Positions 8,012 through 16,495 of a stretch of DNA of 64,000 nt are shown piece after piece. The stretch spans positions 124,001 to 188,000 of the forward strand of contig NZ_JBNVZV010000003.1 of the NCBI RefSeq assembly GCF_050496545.1, read 5' to 3'. The number at the start of each line of letters is the position of its first letter. Position 1 is the stretch's first letter. Source of the DNA: Phycicoccus avicenniae_A (lineage in GTDB: Bacteria > Actinomycetota > Actinomycetes > Actinomycetales > Dermatophilaceae). A program made the translations under genes and the position numbers. The notes under the pieces are model-generated. The model searched no databases and had not been told where the DNA came from. It worked only from the letters and a program-made list of their open reading frames with translations.

Positions 8012-9040
8012 TCAGAGGTCGAGGTCCTGGTGCCAGGACTGCGTCCGGTAGTCGGTGACCCAGCCCATCGAGGTGTAGAGGCCATCGGCGCCGGTCGGTG
8101 AGTCGGCGTCGACCTCGAGCCCGACACGGTTGCGGCCGCGACGCGCGGCATCGGCGATCACGGTGTGCAGCAACGCCTTCGCGACGCCCCGCCCGCGAGC
8201 CCGCCGGTGGACGCCGATGTAGTCGACGTAGCTGCCGGGGATGCCGTCGGCATCCGGGCGCAGGACCGACGAGACGACCGCCCCGGCGGGGACCGCGCCG
8301 TCCTCGGTCTCGACGGTCGCGAGCCACCAGTGGTCCCAGCGGTGGCCGGGGTCCTCGCGCAGGCGCATGACGAACTCGGGGAAGCTCTCGCGGTAGGAGC
8401 TGAAGTGGTCCTGGAAGGACTCCTCGAGCACGCGGTGGACGGCCTGGAGGTCCTGGGCGACGGGCAGGCCGTCGTCGTGGCGGTCGACCTGCCGGACGAG
8501 CACGCCCTCGCGCGGGCCGGGCAGGCTGCTCGCCTCCGCGGGGTCGACGGGGCGGGTCATCTGCAGCCAGGTCCGGGTGTGGTGGAAGCCGGCCGCCTCG
8601 AGCCAGCGCTGCTGGCGGGGGTCGTCGGCGTAGGCGCCGGAGTCGAGGAGGGTGGTGCGCAGCCGCCGCATCCGGGAGATGTCGCGGGCGTAGCGCTCAC
8701 CGGCCGCGAAGAGGTGGCCGGCCAGGTCCGTGGCCTCGTCGTCGGCGAGGTCCGGTGCCACCGTGACCTCGACGAGCGTGCGCCCGGCCGCCCTGTCGTG
8801 CACCGAGAGCCACGCGACGAGGCGGGCGTCGGGGTCGCGCACGAGGACCTGCCGGCGGGTCCACGACCCGGTGCCGGCGAGCTGGACCATCACGGCCTCG
8901 GGGTCGACACCCGCGGAGCCCTTGGCGGCCCGTTGGTGCGCGGCGAGCAGGGCGGCGACCTCGGGGACGTCCTCGACCTCCGGTCGGGTCGTCGTGTACC
9001 GGTCGGGCAGTCCGTCGATGGTCACCTCGGCGTCGTTCAT
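8012..9040 (-). CDS. Tandem GNAT acetyltransferase, MshD-like
   Basis: 342 residues, about twice the length of a single GNAT domain. The N-terminal half (RPEVEDVPEVAALLAAHQRA ... DPDARLVAWLSVHDRAA ... LFAAGERYARD) looks like a degenerate GNAT fold. The C-terminal half holds the better acetyl-CoA site: SYVDYIGVHRRARGRGVAKALL near residue 280, followed by VGLEVDADSPTGADGLYTSMGW. This tandem architecture is that of mycothiol synthase (MshD), but the similarity is too loose to claim that reaction. ATG at 9040 begins the conserved core. Upstream is the terminator hairpin of the next gene. Confidence 0.75.
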   Translation of the reverse strand: MNDAEVTIDGLPDRYTTTRPEVEDVPEVAALLAAHQRAAKGSAGVDPEAVMVQLAGTGSWTRRQVLVRDPDARLVAWLSVHDRAAGRTLVEVTVAPDLADDEATDLAGHLFAAGERYARDISRMRRLRTTLLDSGAYADDPRQQRWLEAAGFHHTRTWLQMTRPVDPAEASSLPGPREGVLVRQVDRHDDGLPVAQDLQAVHRVLEESFQDHFSSYRESFPEFVMRLREDPGHRWDHWWLATVETEDGAVPAGAVVSSVLRPDADGIPGSYVDYIGVHRRARGRGVAKALLHTVIADAARRGRNRVGLEVDADSPTGADGLYTSMGWVTDYRTQSWHQDLDL

Positions 9041-9094
9041 GGCGACCACTCTTCCAGCCCGGCACATCACGGCACAGCGCGCCCGGGCACCGGG

Positions 9095-9130
9095 GACCCG
9101 GCCGGCAGCCGGGTGGCTGCCGGCCGGGTC
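9095..9130 (-). terminator. Terminator hairpin of the repeat protein gene
   Basis: A 16-bp perfect stem: GACCCGGCCGGCAGCC (9095-9110), loop gggt, then its exact complement (9115-9130). It sits 27 bp beyond the stop of the minus-strand gene ending at 9157. Confidence 0.7.
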
Positions 9131-9156
9131 CGGGTGGTGCAGTGCCGACCCAGGGG

Positions 9157-10341
9157 TCAGCGGTTGTCGAACACCCCGTCGAAGAGGCTGGTGCTGCGGA
9201 AGGAACCCAGCAGGTCACCCTCGCTGCGGTCGAACCCGAAGGTCTGGCCGAACGCGTTGGCGTCCTCGTCCCGCTCGGTGCGGGTCAGGGTGCCGTCCTC
9301 GTCGGAGCGCACGGTCTCGCGCTCGGTCGCCGAGGCGTCCTCACGGGAGAAGAAGCCCGAGCCACCGCTGGCCGAGTACGGCGCGGCGAGGTCGAACACC
9401 GAGGTGCTCTTCGAGCGGGTGGCGGCCTCGTCACGGTCCTTCGTCGAGAAGACGTCCGAGCGCGTGGCGCCGAAGGTTCCCTTCGGGTCGGCCGTGAAGG
9501 AGCCGGTGTCGAACCCGCCCGCGGTCTTCGAGGCGCGGGCCTCACGGGTGGCCTCGGAGCGGGTGCCGTCCTCGTCGGTCACGGTGTCGCGACGGGCGTC
9601 CATCGAGGCGCGCTCGTCGGAGAAGGCGCCGGTGATGCCCTTGAAGGACAGCGGCGAGGAGAACGAGCCCGCGGCCTCGGAGGTCGAGGCCCCGGTGACG
9701 TCCTCGTCGTCACGCGTCAGCTCGTCGCTGCGCGCGCCCGAGAGGGTGCCCATCGGGTCGGCGGTGAGCTTGCCGATGCCGAAGGAGTAGCCGGTCTTCG
9801 ACGCGCTCGCCGACTCCGACTCCGACGTGCGGGTGTCGCCGTCCTCGTCGGTGCGGGTGACCTTCTCCTGGTCGGTGGAGGCCTGCTCGTTCGAGCCGGT
9901 CAGGCCCAGGCCGCCGATGGAGACGGGCGCCTTCGCCGTGGCCTTGCCCTTCGTGCTGGACGAGGAGCTGCTCTCGTCGGAGCCTGAGTCGCGCGAGGTG
10001 GCGGACTTCGTGATGGACGAGATCGCCGCCGACGGGTCGGCCGTGATGTCGCCGGTCGAGAGCCCGACCGAGTTCTTCGAGGAGTCCTTCGACGCGCGCG
10101 TCGTCGACTCCTGGGAGCCGTCCCGGTCGGTCCGGGTCTCGGTGACCGAGGAGCTCGACGAGCTGCTGCTCGTGGCCCCGAGGTCGATGCCGCCGATGCG
10201 GATCGGCGAGGAGAAGGAGGAGTCGGCCGCGTTCTGGGACGCGCTCGAACCCTCGTCGGCGGACGCCATCGCGGCGCCACCGAGGAGCAGGCCGCCGGCG
10301 ACGGCAGCGGTGCCCAGGGATCGCTTGATCCAGGTGTTCAT
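9157..10341 (-). CDS. Secreted four-repeat Ser/Asp-rich protein, unknown
   Basis: 394 residues; no family recognised. The N-terminus MNTWIKRSLGTAAVAGGLLLG plus Ala-rich end with ASADE is a typical signal peptide (cleavage near residue 29). The rest is four imperfect repeats of roughly 80-90 residues. Each has a hydrophobic opening (IGGIDLGA, IGGLGLTG, FKGITGAF, FDLAAPYS), a charged middle with TxTDxDG (TRTDRDGSQ, TRTDEDGDT, TVTDEDGTR, TVRSDEDGT), and an end of type GxFTADPxGTxxxxRSD in the first three. There is no membrane anchor or sortase signal. Probably an exported low-complexity structural protein. GAAAGG 6 nt before ATG is a usable ribosome site. It follows the similarly secreted protein at 10441-11286 on the same strand. 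Confidence 0.75.
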   Translation of the reverse strand: MNTWIKRSLGTAAVAGGLLLGGAAMASADEGSSASQNAADSSFSSPIRIGGIDLGATSSSSSSSSVTETRTDRDGSQESTTRASKDSSKNSVGLSTGDITADPSAAISSITKSATSRDSGSDESSSSSSTKGKATAKAPVSIGGLGLTGSNEQASTDQEKVTRTDEDGDTRTSESESASASKTGYSFGIGKLTADPMGTLSGARSDELTRDDEDVTGASTSEAAGSFSSPLSFKGITGAFSDERASMDARRDTVTDEDGTRSEATREARASKTAGGFDTGSFTADPKGTFGATRSDVFSTKDRDEAATRSKSTSVFDLAAPYSASGGSGFFSREDASATERETVRSDEDGTLTRTERDEDANAFGQTFGFDRSEGDLLGSFRSTSLFDGVFDNR

Positions 10342-10402
10342 GTCAGACCTTTCGTCAGGTGTGTCCTGTGCCGGCGCACGGGGTCGTCGGGACTCCGGCA
10401 CC

Positions 10403-10423
10403 GTGCGGCTCGTGGAGCCGCGC
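10403..10423 (-). terminator. Small hairpin between two secreted protein genes
   Basis: GCGGCTC (10405-10411) and GAGCCGC (10415-10421) form a perfect 7-bp stem with loop gtg, extendable by GC/GU pairs. It lies just after the stop of the gene ending at 10441. Confidence 0.4.
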
Positions 10424-10440
10424 GGGATCGACCTGACGGG

Positions 10441-11286
10441 TCAGTCGGGGGCGACGCCGGGCCGGAGGAAGGCCTGGGTCGCGAGGACGGCCTCTTCACC
10501 GGCGGGCAGCGCGGTGAGGGCCGAGGCATCCCGTGCCGCCCGGGGGGCGAGCGCGGAGGTGTCGGGGGCGTGCGGGCCGTGGACCGTCGCGGCCGAGCCC
10601 GGCGCCGCGGGTGCAGGGGCGGGGGCGGTCGGCGTGGTGGGGAGGACCGGGACGGCCGGGGCCGCAGGGGTGCGCTCGACGGCGGAGGTGGGGGTCACGT
10701 CGGACGGCAGGACCGGCGCGGCGGACGGCAGGGCCTCGGTCGCCGGGACGACGGGGGCCGCCGGGACCGGCGGGGTGAACATGGTGGAAGAGCTCGACCC
10801 GGCGGAGGGCCCGGTGACCGGGAGCAGGCCGTCCACCGGCGGCACCGTCCCGGCCACCGGAGTCAGGGCGTCGGTGACCGGAGCGAGCGGCTCGAGGACG
10901 ACGTCGGTGACCGGGGCGAGGGTCTCGGCCACCGGTGTGGTGACGGGCTCGACGAGGTCCGCGACCGGCTTCACGACGGGCTCGACGACCTTCGCGACCG
11001 GCTTCACGACGGGCTCGACGGCCTTCTCGACCGGCTTCGCCACCGGCTCGACCGCCTTCGCCACCGGCTTCACGACGGGCTCGAGGGCCTCGGCGGCGGG
11101 CGTGGTCACGGGCTCGACGACGGGGGTGGTCACGGAGGAGACGAGGTCACCGGCGCGCCCCAGCAGGCCGCCGCCCTCGTCGGCCGATGCGGAGGAGGCA
11201 ACCGCGACGGAGAGCACGAAGCCGGAGACGAGGGCACCGACCGCGAGCAGGACGGCGCGGAGCAGGCGCTGCGTCAGCGGCGTCAT
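10441..11286 (-). CDS. Secreted Pro/Val-repeat protein, unknown
   Basis: 281 residues. A signal peptide (TQRLLRAVLLAVGALVSGF followed by Ala/Ser and ASADE, cleavage near residue 36) leads into an amphipathic repeat of about 8 residues: EPVVKPVAK, VEPVAKPVEK, VEPVVKPVAK repeated about ten times over residues 50-125. This is followed by a Pro/Ala/Thr-rich tail. No known domain. The ordered PV[VA]KPV[AE] register suggests an extended, possibly membrane- or wall-associated rod, but this is inference. GGAGGGAG 4 nt before the ATG is a strong ribosome site and supports this start over the longer open frame to 11439. Shares strand, signal-peptide style and low complexity with the next gene. Confidence 0.7.
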   Translation of the reverse strand: MTPLTQRLLRAVLLAVGALVSGFVLSVAVASSASADEGGGLLGRAGDLVSSVTTPVVEPVTTPAAEALEPVVKPVAKAVEPVAKPVEKAVEPVVKPVAKVVEPVVKPVADLVEPVTTPVAETLAPVTDVVLEPLAPVTDALTPVAGTVPPVDGLLPVTGPSAGSSSSTMFTPPVPAAPVVPATEALPSAAPVLPSDVTPTSAVERTPAAPAVPVLPTTPTAPAPAPAAPGSAATVHGPHAPDTSALAPRAARDASALTALPAGEEAVLATQAFLRPGVAPD

Positions 11287-11320
11287 CGTGCTCCCTCCGG
11301 TCCTGCGGATGCGTGCACGA

Positions 11321-11334
11321 GGGCTTCGAAGCCC
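11321..11334. promoter_or_regulatory. Perfect palindrome upstream of the PV-repeat gene
   Basis: GGGCTTCGAAGCCC is a 14-bp perfect palindrome 35 bp before the start codon, where an operator would be expected. No known regulator is recognised. Confidence 0.3.
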
Positions 11335-11398
11335 CGGGCTCAGCCGGATGGGGGTCTCGCCGAACTTTTTCCTCCGGCGTGGATTCCGGTCCCTCCCG

Positions 11399-11448
11399 CG
11401 AACGTGTGTGAACCCGCCGGGGATCCCCGGCGCGTCCACACACGTTCG
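11399..11448. terminator. Long inverted repeat, GAACGTGTGTGA family (copy 1)
   Basis: CGAACGTGTGTG and CACACACGTTCG form the outer stem around an inner perfect palindrome centred on GGGGATCCCC. It lies 14 bp after the stop of the MetX-like gene (minus strand). No U-tract. The arm matches copies at 12648 and 53138. Confidence 0.6.
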
Positions 11449-11461
11449 TTGTGGAGGGGGC

Positions 11462-12541
11462 TCAGACGGGGGTGTCGAGGAGCTCGCGCAGGTGGGCGTC
11501 GACCTCGTCGAGGTAGGACTGCTCGAAGCCGAACAGTCCGAAGTGGCCGGCGATGCTGTGGAGCATCCGCACCTCGGCGCCCGGCGTCATCGCCGCCTCG
11601 GGCTCGCAGTCGCGCGGCGGGAAGAACATGTCCTGCTCGATCGGCATGACGAAGGTCTTGGCCGTGATGCGCCCCAGGGCCGCCGCGAGGTCGCCGCCGG
11701 CGTTGCGGGCGACGTCGCCGCGCTGCCACTTCCAGCCCATCGAGAGCAGGGCGTTGGGGTCCATCATCGTGAAGAGCGTGCGGGTGAAGTTCTGCTGGAA
11801 CACGTCGAAGGTCGAGAACTCCAGGCCCTCGGCGATCGGCGGGATGCCCTTCCAGAACTCGGTCTTCCAGAAGTCCGTGGTCAGGCCCATCGTGGCCCAG
11901 ATGTCGGCGTGCCGCGTCAGGCCGTCGCGGACGTCCTCGTGCGAGGCGTACTCGCCGCCGTTCCACCCGGGGTCGGAGGTGATGGCGTCCATGAGGGTCT
12001 GCGTGAACAGGAAGTCGTGCGGGGTGTTCTGCGCGGTGCCGGCGATGGGTGCCGCGCGAAGGACCTTGTCGGGGAACCGGACCGCCCACTCCCACGTCTG
12101 CTGGGCGCCCATCGAGCCACCGACGACGAGGGCCAGCCGCTCGATGCCGAAGTGCTCGCGCAGCAGCTGCTCCTGGGCGCGGACGTCGTCGCCGATGCGC
12201 ACCTGCGGGAAGCGCGACATCGCGATCGAGGGGTCGTCGGTGGTGTGCGGCGAGGTCGACATCCCGTTGCCGATCTGGTTGACCACGACGACGAACCAGC
12301 GGCTGGGGTCGAGCGCCCGACCCTCGCCGATGTAGACCTGCCACCACGTGGCGTGCGTGCCCGAGAACCACGTCGGCACGAGGATCGCGTTGTCCTTGGC
12401 CTCGTTCAGCTCGCCGAAGGTCGCGACCGCGAGGTGCAGGTCCGGGATGACGCCACCCTCCTCGAGCTCGAAGCGCCCGACCCGCAGGAGCTCGAAGGTC
12501 CCCTGCATCTCGGCCGTGTAGAACGGGTTGTCCAGGGGCAT
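11462..12541 (-). CDS. Alpha/beta hydrolase, MetX-like family
   Basis: 359 residues. Its fold and order match the homoserine O-acetyltransferase (MetX) superfamily: AILVPTWFSGTHATW near residue 52, VVVVNQIGNGMSTSP, a nucleophile elbow VVGGSMGAQQTWEWA near residue 142, the catalytic Asp in TFVMPIEQDMFFPP, and His in SIAGHFGLFGFE near the C-terminus. Classical MetX has GGSMGGMQ and GHDAFL, which are changed here, so it is more likely a MetX-like hydrolase or acyltransferase of unknown substrate than a methionine enzyme. No met genes are nearby. GAGAGGATC lies just before the ATG, and a TAGCGT box (12579-12584) lies 38 nt upstream. Confidence 0.8.
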   Translation of the reverse strand: MPLDNPFYTAEMQGTFELLRVGRFELEEGGVIPDLHLAVATFGELNEAKDNAILVPTWFSGTHATWWQVYIGEGRALDPSRWFVVVVNQIGNGMSTSPHTTDDPSIAMSRFPQVRIGDDVRAQEQLLREHFGIERLALVVGGSMGAQQTWEWAVRFPDKVLRAAPIAGTAQNTPHDFLFTQTLMDAITSDPGWNGGEYASHEDVRDGLTRHADIWATMGLTTDFWKTEFWKGIPPIAEGLEFSTFDVFQQNFTRTLFTMMDPNALLSMGWKWQRGDVARNAGGDLAAALGRITAKTFVMPIEQDMFFPPRDCEPEAAMTPGAEVRMLHSIAGHFGLFGFEQSYLDEVDAHLRELLDTPV

Positions 12542-12578
12542 GGCGGATCCTCTCGTCGCGACGCTGCTGACCCGCCCG

Positions 12579-12584
12579 ACGCTA
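12579..12584 (-). promoter_or_regulatory. -10 box of the MetX-like gene
   Basis: TAGCGT on the minus strand gives a leader of about 30 nt containing the GAGAGGATC ribosome site. Confidence 0.4.
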
Positions 12585-12647
12585 GGCCGCGCACGCGCCG
12601 TGCGGAACCCCCCAGCCGGCGAGGCCCCCCGCCCCCCCCTCTGTTCT

Positions 12648-12701
12648 CGCGAACGTGTGTGAACACGCCGGGATCGCGCGGCGTGTACACACACGTTCGC
12701 G
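12648..12701. terminator. Long inverted repeat, GAACGTGTGTGA family (copy 2)
   Basis: Arms 12648-12670 and 12679-12701 are complementary at 22 of 23 positions. It lies 16 bp after the stop of the M20 peptidase gene. No U-tract. Confidence 0.65.
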
Positions 12702-12716
12702 GAGGAGGGCGGCGGG

Positions 12717-13991
12717 TCAGGAGGCGGGAGTGGCGAGGCGGCGGACGGCGAGGACGGCGAGCGCCCGGGCGACGGCCACGACCTCGTCGAGGGCCACCGA
12801 CTCGCGCGGCGAGTGCGCCAGCCGCACGTCGCCCGGCCCGAACTGGAGGGTCGGCACGCCGGCCGCGGCGTAGAGGCGCAGGTCCGAGCCGTACGGAGCA
12901 CCGCCGATTCGCGGGCGCACCAGCCCCACGGCCTCGGCGGCATCGGCCACCTTGTCCGCGAGCGGGTGCCCGGTGGGCAGCCGGCCCGAGGCGAACTGCC
13001 CGCCGGGCCAGGTGACGAGGGGCGGGTGCGTGGACAGCCACGGGTCGGTGGCCGCCGCCTCGGCGACGCAGCGCTCGAGCGCCTCGCGCGCCTGCGCCGG
13101 GTCCTCGTCGAGGGCGACGCCGTAGCGTCCCTCGGCCACGAGCAGGTCGGGCACGCTGCTCGCCCAGTCCCCGGCCGTGACCCGACCGACCGAGAGCGCG
13201 TACGGCAGCGCGTTGCCGGCGAAGAGCGGGTCGGGCGCCGCGTTCCGTGATGCCTCGAGCCGGCGCAGCGCGGCGTGCACGACGGCGAAGGTGTCGAGGG
13301 CCGAGACGCCCTCGGTGCGCGTGCTGCCGTGCGCGGCGAGCCCGCTCACCTCGAGCCGGAAGGTCAGCGCGCCGGCGTTGGCCGTGAGCAGCCGCCCGCT
13401 CGTCGGCTCGGTGACGACGGCCGCGTCGCCCGCGTGGCCCCGGCGCAGCGTCGCGAAGGCGCCGAGCCCGCCGTCCTCCTCGCCCACGACCGAGTGCAGC
13501 GCCAGCCGCCGCGCGAGCCGGACCCCCGAGCGGTGCAGTGCCCGGGCCACCGCGAGGTTGGCGGCCACCCCGGCCTTCATGTCGCACGCCCCACGCCCGT
13601 GCAGCCGGCCGTCGCGGACGACGGCCGCGAACGGGTCGTGCGCCCACGCCGCGGGGTCGCCGACCGGGACGACGTCGACGTGGCCCTGGAGGACGAGGCC
13701 GGGCGTCCCCTCGCCCGGGGTGGTCCCGACCAGCCCCCAGGCCTCCTCGCGCGGCGCCTCGGTGCCGGGGAACCCCGGATCGGCGCGGACCGCCTCGAGG
13801 TCCTCGGACCAGAGGTCCACCTCGAGGCCGGCCTGCGCGAACCAGCCCGCCAGCAGGTGCTGCACCTCCCCCTCGGCCGCCGTGCCCGTGACGCTCGGGA
13901 CGCGGACCAGCGCGACGAGGCTCGCGACGAGCTCGTCCTCGTCGAGGGCGGCCAGGACCCGGGTCTCGGTCTCGCTCAGCGGGGCGCTCAC
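12717..13991 (-). CDS. M20 family peptidase (ArgE/DapE type)
   Basis: 424 residues. Zinc-dependent amidohydrolase/peptidase of the ArgE/DapE/Acy1 type. Seen: metal ligand motif LVLQGHVDVVPVGD (His and Asp near residues 100-102), GRGACDMKAGVAANL (second Asp), the catalytic EED in SVVGEEDGGLGAF, and a dimerisation insert beginning AHGSTRTEG. The C-terminal metal His is in LAHSPRESVALDE. Natural substrate (acyl-amino acid or succinyl-DAP-like) cannot be told from the motifs. The GTG at 13991 is chosen because a TACGGT box sits 6 nt before it; a longer frame exists but overlaps this promoter. Confidence 0.85.
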   Translation of the reverse strand: MSAPLSETETRVLAALDEDELVASLVALVRVPSVTGTAAEGEVQHLLAGWFAQAGLEVDLWSEDLEAVRADPGFPGTEAPREEAWGLVGTTPGEGTPGLVLQGHVDVVPVGDPAAWAHDPFAAVVRDGRLHGRGACDMKAGVAANLAVARALHRSGVRLARRLALHSVVGEEDGGLGAFATLRRGHAGDAAVVTEPTSGRLLTANAGALTFRLEVSGLAAHGSTRTEGVSALDTFAVVHAALRRLEASRNAAPDPLFAGNALPYALSVGRVTAGDWASSVPDLLVAEGRYGVALDEDPAQAREALERCVAEAAATDPWLSTHPPLVTWPGGQFASGRLPTGHPLADKVADAAEAVGLVRPRIGGAPYGSDLRLYAAAGVPTLQFGPGDVRLAHSPRESVALDEVVAVARALAVLAVRRLATPAS

Positions 13992-13997
13992 GGCGGC

Positions 13998-14003
13998 ACC
14001 GTA
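13998..14003 (-). promoter_or_regulatory. -10 box of the M20 peptidase (leaderless)
   Basis: TACGGT on the minus strand followed by 6 nt and the GTG at 13991. Confidence 0.45.
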
Positions 14004-14013
14004 GCGCGCGGGG

Positions 14014-14019
14014 TAGCGT
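14014..14019 (+). promoter_or_regulatory. -10 box of the CDF transporter gene
   Basis: TAGCGT gives a leader of about 30 nt carrying the GGAGGAGGG ribosome site of the gene at 14057. Confidence 0.4.
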
Positions 14020-14056
14020 CCTCGGGAGGACGTCCGAGCAGCGGAGGAGGGCACCG

Positions 14057-14971
14057 ATGGGCGCCGGCCACGGCCACTCCCACGCACCCTCCGGGCACGC
14101 CGGCGCGCAGCACCGGTGGCGGCTGCGGGTGGCCTTCGTCCTCGTCGGCGCCTTCTTCGTCGTCGAGCTCGTCGCCGGTCTGGTCGCCGGCTCGCTCGCC
14201 CTTCTCAGCGACGCCGGGCACATGGCCGCCGACGTCGTCGCCCTCGGTGCCGCACTCGTGGCCACCCGCATCGCCACCCGCCCGGACTCCACCGGCCGCC
14301 GTACCTTCGGCTCGTACCGCGCGGAGGTCTTCGCCTCGGGGCTGGCCGTCCTCCTGATGCTCGGGGTGTCGGTCTACATCGTCGTCGAGGCGGTCGGGCG
14401 GGTCGGCGCGAGCCCGGAGGTCGCCACCGGCGCGATGCTCCTCGTCGGCGGCCTGGGGCTGGTCGTCAACCTCGTGTCGCTCGCCCTGCTGCGCGGGGGC
14501 GCCGCGGAGAGCCTCAACGTCAAGGGCGCCTACCTCGAGGTCGTCGCCGACACCGTCGGGTCGGTCGGCGTGCTCGCGGCGGCGGGCCTCATCGCTCTTA
14601 CCGGGAACCCGGTGTGGGACACCGTCGTCGCCCTTGCCATCGCCGTGTTCGTCGCCGTCCGCGCCGTTCTCCTGGGCCGCGAGGTGGTCGCCGTCCTCGG
14701 CCAGCACGCGCCGGCGGGCATCCATCCCGATGCCGCCGAGGCCACCCTGCGCTCGGTGGCCGACGTGGTCGACGTCCACGACCTCCACCTCTGGACCCTC
14801 ACCTCCGGGATGCACGTCGCCACCGCGCACCTCGTCTGCGCCGACGGTGCCGACCCCGGGCTCGTGCTCGCCGACGCCGGGGCACGCCTGCGCGAGGAGT
14901 TCGGCATCGACCACGCCACGCTCCAGGTCGAGCCGCGTGGCACCCGCTCGTGCGTCGAGACGAGCTGGTAG
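14057..14971 (+). CDS. Cation diffusion facilitator (Zn/Co/Cd efflux)
   Basis: 304 residues. CDF family (CzcD-like) proton-coupled exporter of divalent metals in the cytoplasmic membrane. A His-rich N-terminus (GHGHSHAPSGHAGAQH) precedes about six membrane helices. The metal site of helix 2 is seen in LLSDAGHMAADVVAL near residue 55 (HxxxD), and that of helix 5 in YLEVVADTVGSVGVL (DxxxS variant of HxxxD) near residue 160. A cytoplasmic ferredoxin-like domain follows (DVHDLHLWTLTSGMHVATAHL). The HxxxD first site and Asp-rich second site are as in Zn/Cd transporters; exact metal is not determined. GGAGGAGGG 5 nt before the ATG. Downstream MFS gene starts 41 bp later on the same strand. Confidence 0.9.
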   Translation: MGAGHGHSHAPSGHAGAQHRWRLRVAFVLVGAFFVVELVAGLVAGSLALLSDAGHMAADVVALGAALVATRIATRPDSTGRRTFGSYRAEVFASGLAVLLMLGVSVYIVVEAVGRVGASPEVATGAMLLVGGLGLVVNLVSLALLRGGAAESLNVKGAYLEVVADTVGSVGVLAAAGLIALTGNPVWDTVVALAIAVFVAVRAVLLGREVVAVLGQHAPAGIHPDAAEATLRSVADVVDVHDLHLWTLTSGMHVATAHLVCADGADPGLVLADAGARLREEFGIDHATLQVEPRGTRSCVETSW

Positions 14972-15011
14972 ACCCCGGAATGCCGGCCAGCCCCCGGCGG
15001 TTGGCCCTGCG

Positions 15012-16478
15012 GTGAGCACCCCCACCGCCGCCCGAGTCCCCCGCGCCGACGTCGGGCTGCGGAGCGAGCGTGGGCCGGTCCTCCTCGCGGTGATGCTCTC
15101 CACCGGCCTCGTCGCCATCGACGCCACCATCCTCGCGACCGCCGTCCCGGCCGTCGTGCGCGACCTCGGCGGGCTCTCGCAGTTCCCGTGGCTCTTCTCG
15201 GTCTACGTCCTCGCCCAGGCCGTCTCGGTCCCCGTCTACGGCAAGATCGCCGACCTCTACGGCCGCAAGACCGTGATGCTCGTCGGCGTCGGCCTGTTCG
15301 TGCTCGGCTCGCTGCTCTGCGGGCTCGCGTGGTCGATGGGCGCGCTCATCGCCTTCCGCGCCGTCCAGGGCCTCGGCGCCGGGGCCATCCAGCCGATCGG
15401 GATGACGATCGTCGGCGACATCTACAGCGTCGCCGAGCGGGCCACCGTGCAGGGCTACATCGCCTCGGTGTGGGCGGTCAGCTCGCTGGTCGGCCCCACC
15501 CTCGGCGGGGTGTTCTCGGAGGCCCTCACCTGGCGGTGGATCTTCTTCGTCAACCTGCCGCTCGGCGCGGCCGCGGCCTGGATGCTCTGGCGGCGCTTCA
15601 CCGAGCAGCCGCGTCCGGAGTCGGCGCGGCCGCGCATCGACTACGCCGGGACGATGCTCCTGCTGCTCGGCACCGTCGCGCTGCTCGTCGCGCTCCTCGA
15701 GGGCGGCGTGCTGTGGTCGTGGGGCTCGCCGGTGAGCATCGGCCTCTTCGCCGCCGCCGTCGTCCTGCTCGTCGCGTTCGTCGTCGTCGAGCGCCGGGCC
15801 GCCGAGCCGGTCCTGCCGCTCTGGGTCTTCTCGCACCGCGTGGTCGGCGGGGCGATGCTCGTCTCGCTCGTCGTCGGGGTGATGCTCCTCGGGCTCACGT
15901 CGTACGTGCCGTTGTACGCGCAGGGGGTGCTCGGGACGGGCGCGATCGTGGCCGGGTTCGCTCTGGCCGCGATGACGATGGGCTGGCCGGTCGCGGCGGC
16001 CACGTCCGGGCGGCTCTACCTGCGCCTCGGGTTCCGGACGACGCTGCTCATCGGCTCGGTGCTCACCGTCGCCGGCTCGGGCGTGCTGCTCGCGGTCGGG
16101 CCGGACAGCTCGGTGTGGCTGCTCGCCGGTGCGTGCCTCGTCCTGGGGCTCGGGTTCGGCTACGTGGCCAGCCCGTCGCTCGTGGCCGCCCAGTCGGCCG
16201 TGCCGTGGCGCGAGCGCGGCGTCGCGACGAGCGCGTCGATCTTCGCGCGCTCGGTCGGCAGCGCCGTGGGTGTGGCCGCGTTCGGGGCGGTGGCCAACAC
16301 GGTCGTGCGGGACCGGTTGGGGCACACCCCGTCCGACCTCGAGTCGCTGCCGGCGGGGGTGCTCGCCCCGGCCCTCAGCGCGGTCTTCGTCGTCGCGGCC
16401 GGCGTCTCGGTGACGATGCTGCTCGCCTCGCTCGTCATGCCCAAGGTCGTGCGCGAGGTCGGCCCCGACGCGGACTGA
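15012..16478 (+). CDS. MFS drug exporter, DHA2 (EmrB/QacA) family
   Basis: 488 residues with about 14 hydrophobic helices. Seen: helix 1 LLAVMLSTGLVAIDATILATA with the conserved D in helix 1 (motif D1 of DHA2), motif A YGKIADLYGRKTVMLVG between helices 2 and 3, and the antiporter motif C region AVSSLVGPTLGGVFSEALTWRWIFFVNLP. Typical proton-driven multidrug exporter; substrate unknown. The GTG at 15012 gives a normal short N-terminus; no good Shine-Dalgarno is seen. Possibly co-transcribed with the CDF gene 41 bp upstream. Confidence 0.88.
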   Translation: MSTPTAARVPRADVGLRSERGPVLLAVMLSTGLVAIDATILATAVPAVVRDLGGLSQFPWLFSVYVLAQAVSVPVYGKIADLYGRKTVMLVGVGLFVLGSLLCGLAWSMGALIAFRAVQGLGAGAIQPIGMTIVGDIYSVAERATVQGYIASVWAVSSLVGPTLGGVFSEALTWRWIFFVNLPLGAAAAWMLWRRFTEQPRPESARPRIDYAGTMLLLLGTVALLVALLEGGVLWSWGSPVSIGLFAAAVVLLVAFVVVERRAAEPVLPLWVFSHRVVGGAMLVSLVVGVMLLGLTSYVPLYAQGVLGTGAIVAGFALAAMTMGWPVAAATSGRLYLRLGFRTTLLIGSVLTVAGSGVLLAVGPDSSVWLLAGACLVLGLGFGYVASPSLVAAQSAVPWRERGVATSASIFARSVGSAVGVAAFGAVANTVVRDRLGHTPSDLESLPAGVLAPALSAVFVVAAGVSVTMLLASLVMPKVVREVGPDAD

Positions 16479-16495
16479 CGCCGGGCCGTCGCGCC

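Noticed and set aside
11462..12541. Calling this gene metX
   Set aside because: The nucleophile and His motifs differ from the true MetX and no methionine genes are near, so only the superfamily is claimed.
9827..13015. Plus-strand frame of 1062 codons across several genes
   Set aside because: It is antisense to the two secreted repeat proteins and the MetX-like gene, all of which have better signals.
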